From: G963662655 sp963665015
GTDB taxonomy: Bacteria > Cloacimonadota > Cloacimonadia > Cloacimonadales > JAIOQZ01
Length of the DNA: 64,000 nucleotides
Assembly: GCA_963665015.2 (NCBI GenBank)
Contig: CAXXSY010000004.1
Location: forward strand, 2,046,001 to 2,110,000
Direction of reading: 5' to 3'
The notes under the pieces were generated by a model. That model made no database searches, was not told where the DNA came from, and saw nothing but the letters and a program-made list of their open reading frames with translations. A program made the position numbers and the translations under genes. Positions within the stretch are counted from its first letter, which is position 1; each line of letters begins with the position of its first letter. Below are positions 63,772-64,000 of the stretch, in pieces.

Positions 63772-63801
63772 ATGATAGAAATCTCAAGACTCAATTGTCA
63801 A
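63772..63801 (-). promoter_or_regulatory. Promoter of the 2601-aa GLUG gene
   Basis: TTGACA (63801-63796), 18-bp spacer, TATCAT (63777-63772), 36 bp before the ATG at 63736. A full -35 and five of six -10 bases match. From 63802 to the window end I see no gene. Confidence 0.6.
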
Positions 63802-64000
63802 ATGAAAATTAAAGTGAATCATATTCATGATGGACAATGACAGGTTCTTAGTGTTATTAGCTATTTTTTACAGAAAATAAATATTTCAAATGAAAACGAT
63901 CCGCAAAGCCCCCTCTTCACGGCAAAATCTCAGTCCATCCTTTGACGCAAAGTGGTCATTTCGAAACCATCCGAACATCCCAATAGAATAGCACCCTGAT

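Noticed and set aside
1..64000. CRISPR array
   Set aside because: No run of regularly spaced 25-40 bp repeats exists; the 11-bp phased repeats are contiguous without spacers, and no cas genes are seen.

Overview
The window looks like one chromosome segment of a bacterium from the FCB (Fibrobacteres-Chlorobi-Bacteroidetes) side of the tree, possibly a Cloacimonadota-like lineage. This placement rests on protein style only: an extracellular FG-GAP protein with a C-terminal 'YPNPFNP'-type sorting/FlgD-like domain, several giant GLUG-repeat, beta-helix and YD-repeat secreted proteins, and a Bacteroidota-style tyrosine recombinase. I cannot name a species.

Layout. 1-5.8 kb is ordinary chromosome, all on the minus strand: a phosphonate-type ABC transporter (phnE partial, phnC, phnD), a secreted FG-GAP protein and a CgeB-like glycosyltransferase. 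A tRNA-Arg(CCT) at 5924-6000 marks the start of an accessory region. Just inside it are 11-bp-phased TGTCAGTCA repeats, an unknown gene and a tyrosine recombinase whose last 31 codons are shared with the next gene, a GLUG surface protein. From 11.5 to 34.9 kb nearly everything reads leftwards and looks like stacked defence genes. These are a CHAT protease-STAND ATPase-TPR protein with a PD-(D/E)XK partner, a defence-type reverse transcriptase (frameshifted here), a SIR2 protein of 1293 aa, and a type III restriction-modification operon that also carries an SNF2 helicase, a small protein and an SMC/Rad50-like ATPase. Between the first two and the SIR2 gene lies a decayed phage-like recombination/replication module (Rad52 family protein, zinc protein, small proteins, nuclease N-terminus, helicase C-terminus). 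The reverse transcriptase sits exactly between the two broken genes of that module.

35-38.9 kb is a graveyard: a glycine-zipper membrane protein pseudogene cut by an IS3-family (IS407/IS51-like) element, which is itself split by an IS4-type element with a 15-bp target duplication, followed by a zinc-ribbon membrane protein pseudogene. 39.3-55.7 kb encodes three secreted proteins on the plus strand: a 2257-aa Rhs/YD protein, a 161-aa YD-Fn3 fragment and a 3031-aa beta-helix/VCBS/ASPIC protein. Directly after them, at 55.8 kb, the same 11-bp-phased repeat seen beside the tRNA reappears. A convergent 2601-aa GLUG protein with seven modules fills the rest.

Main inference: the tRNA-proximal recombinase and the matching repeat clusters about 49.7 kb apart may outline one genomic island carrying both defence systems and surface proteins. 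The best candidates for something under-described are the CHAT-STAND-TPR plus PD-(D/E)XK pair and the SNF2-small protein-hook ATPase-Mod-Res operon with a trailing SIR2 gene. The gene starts, motifs and repeats are read directly from the sequence; the family names come from motif recognition without any database search.
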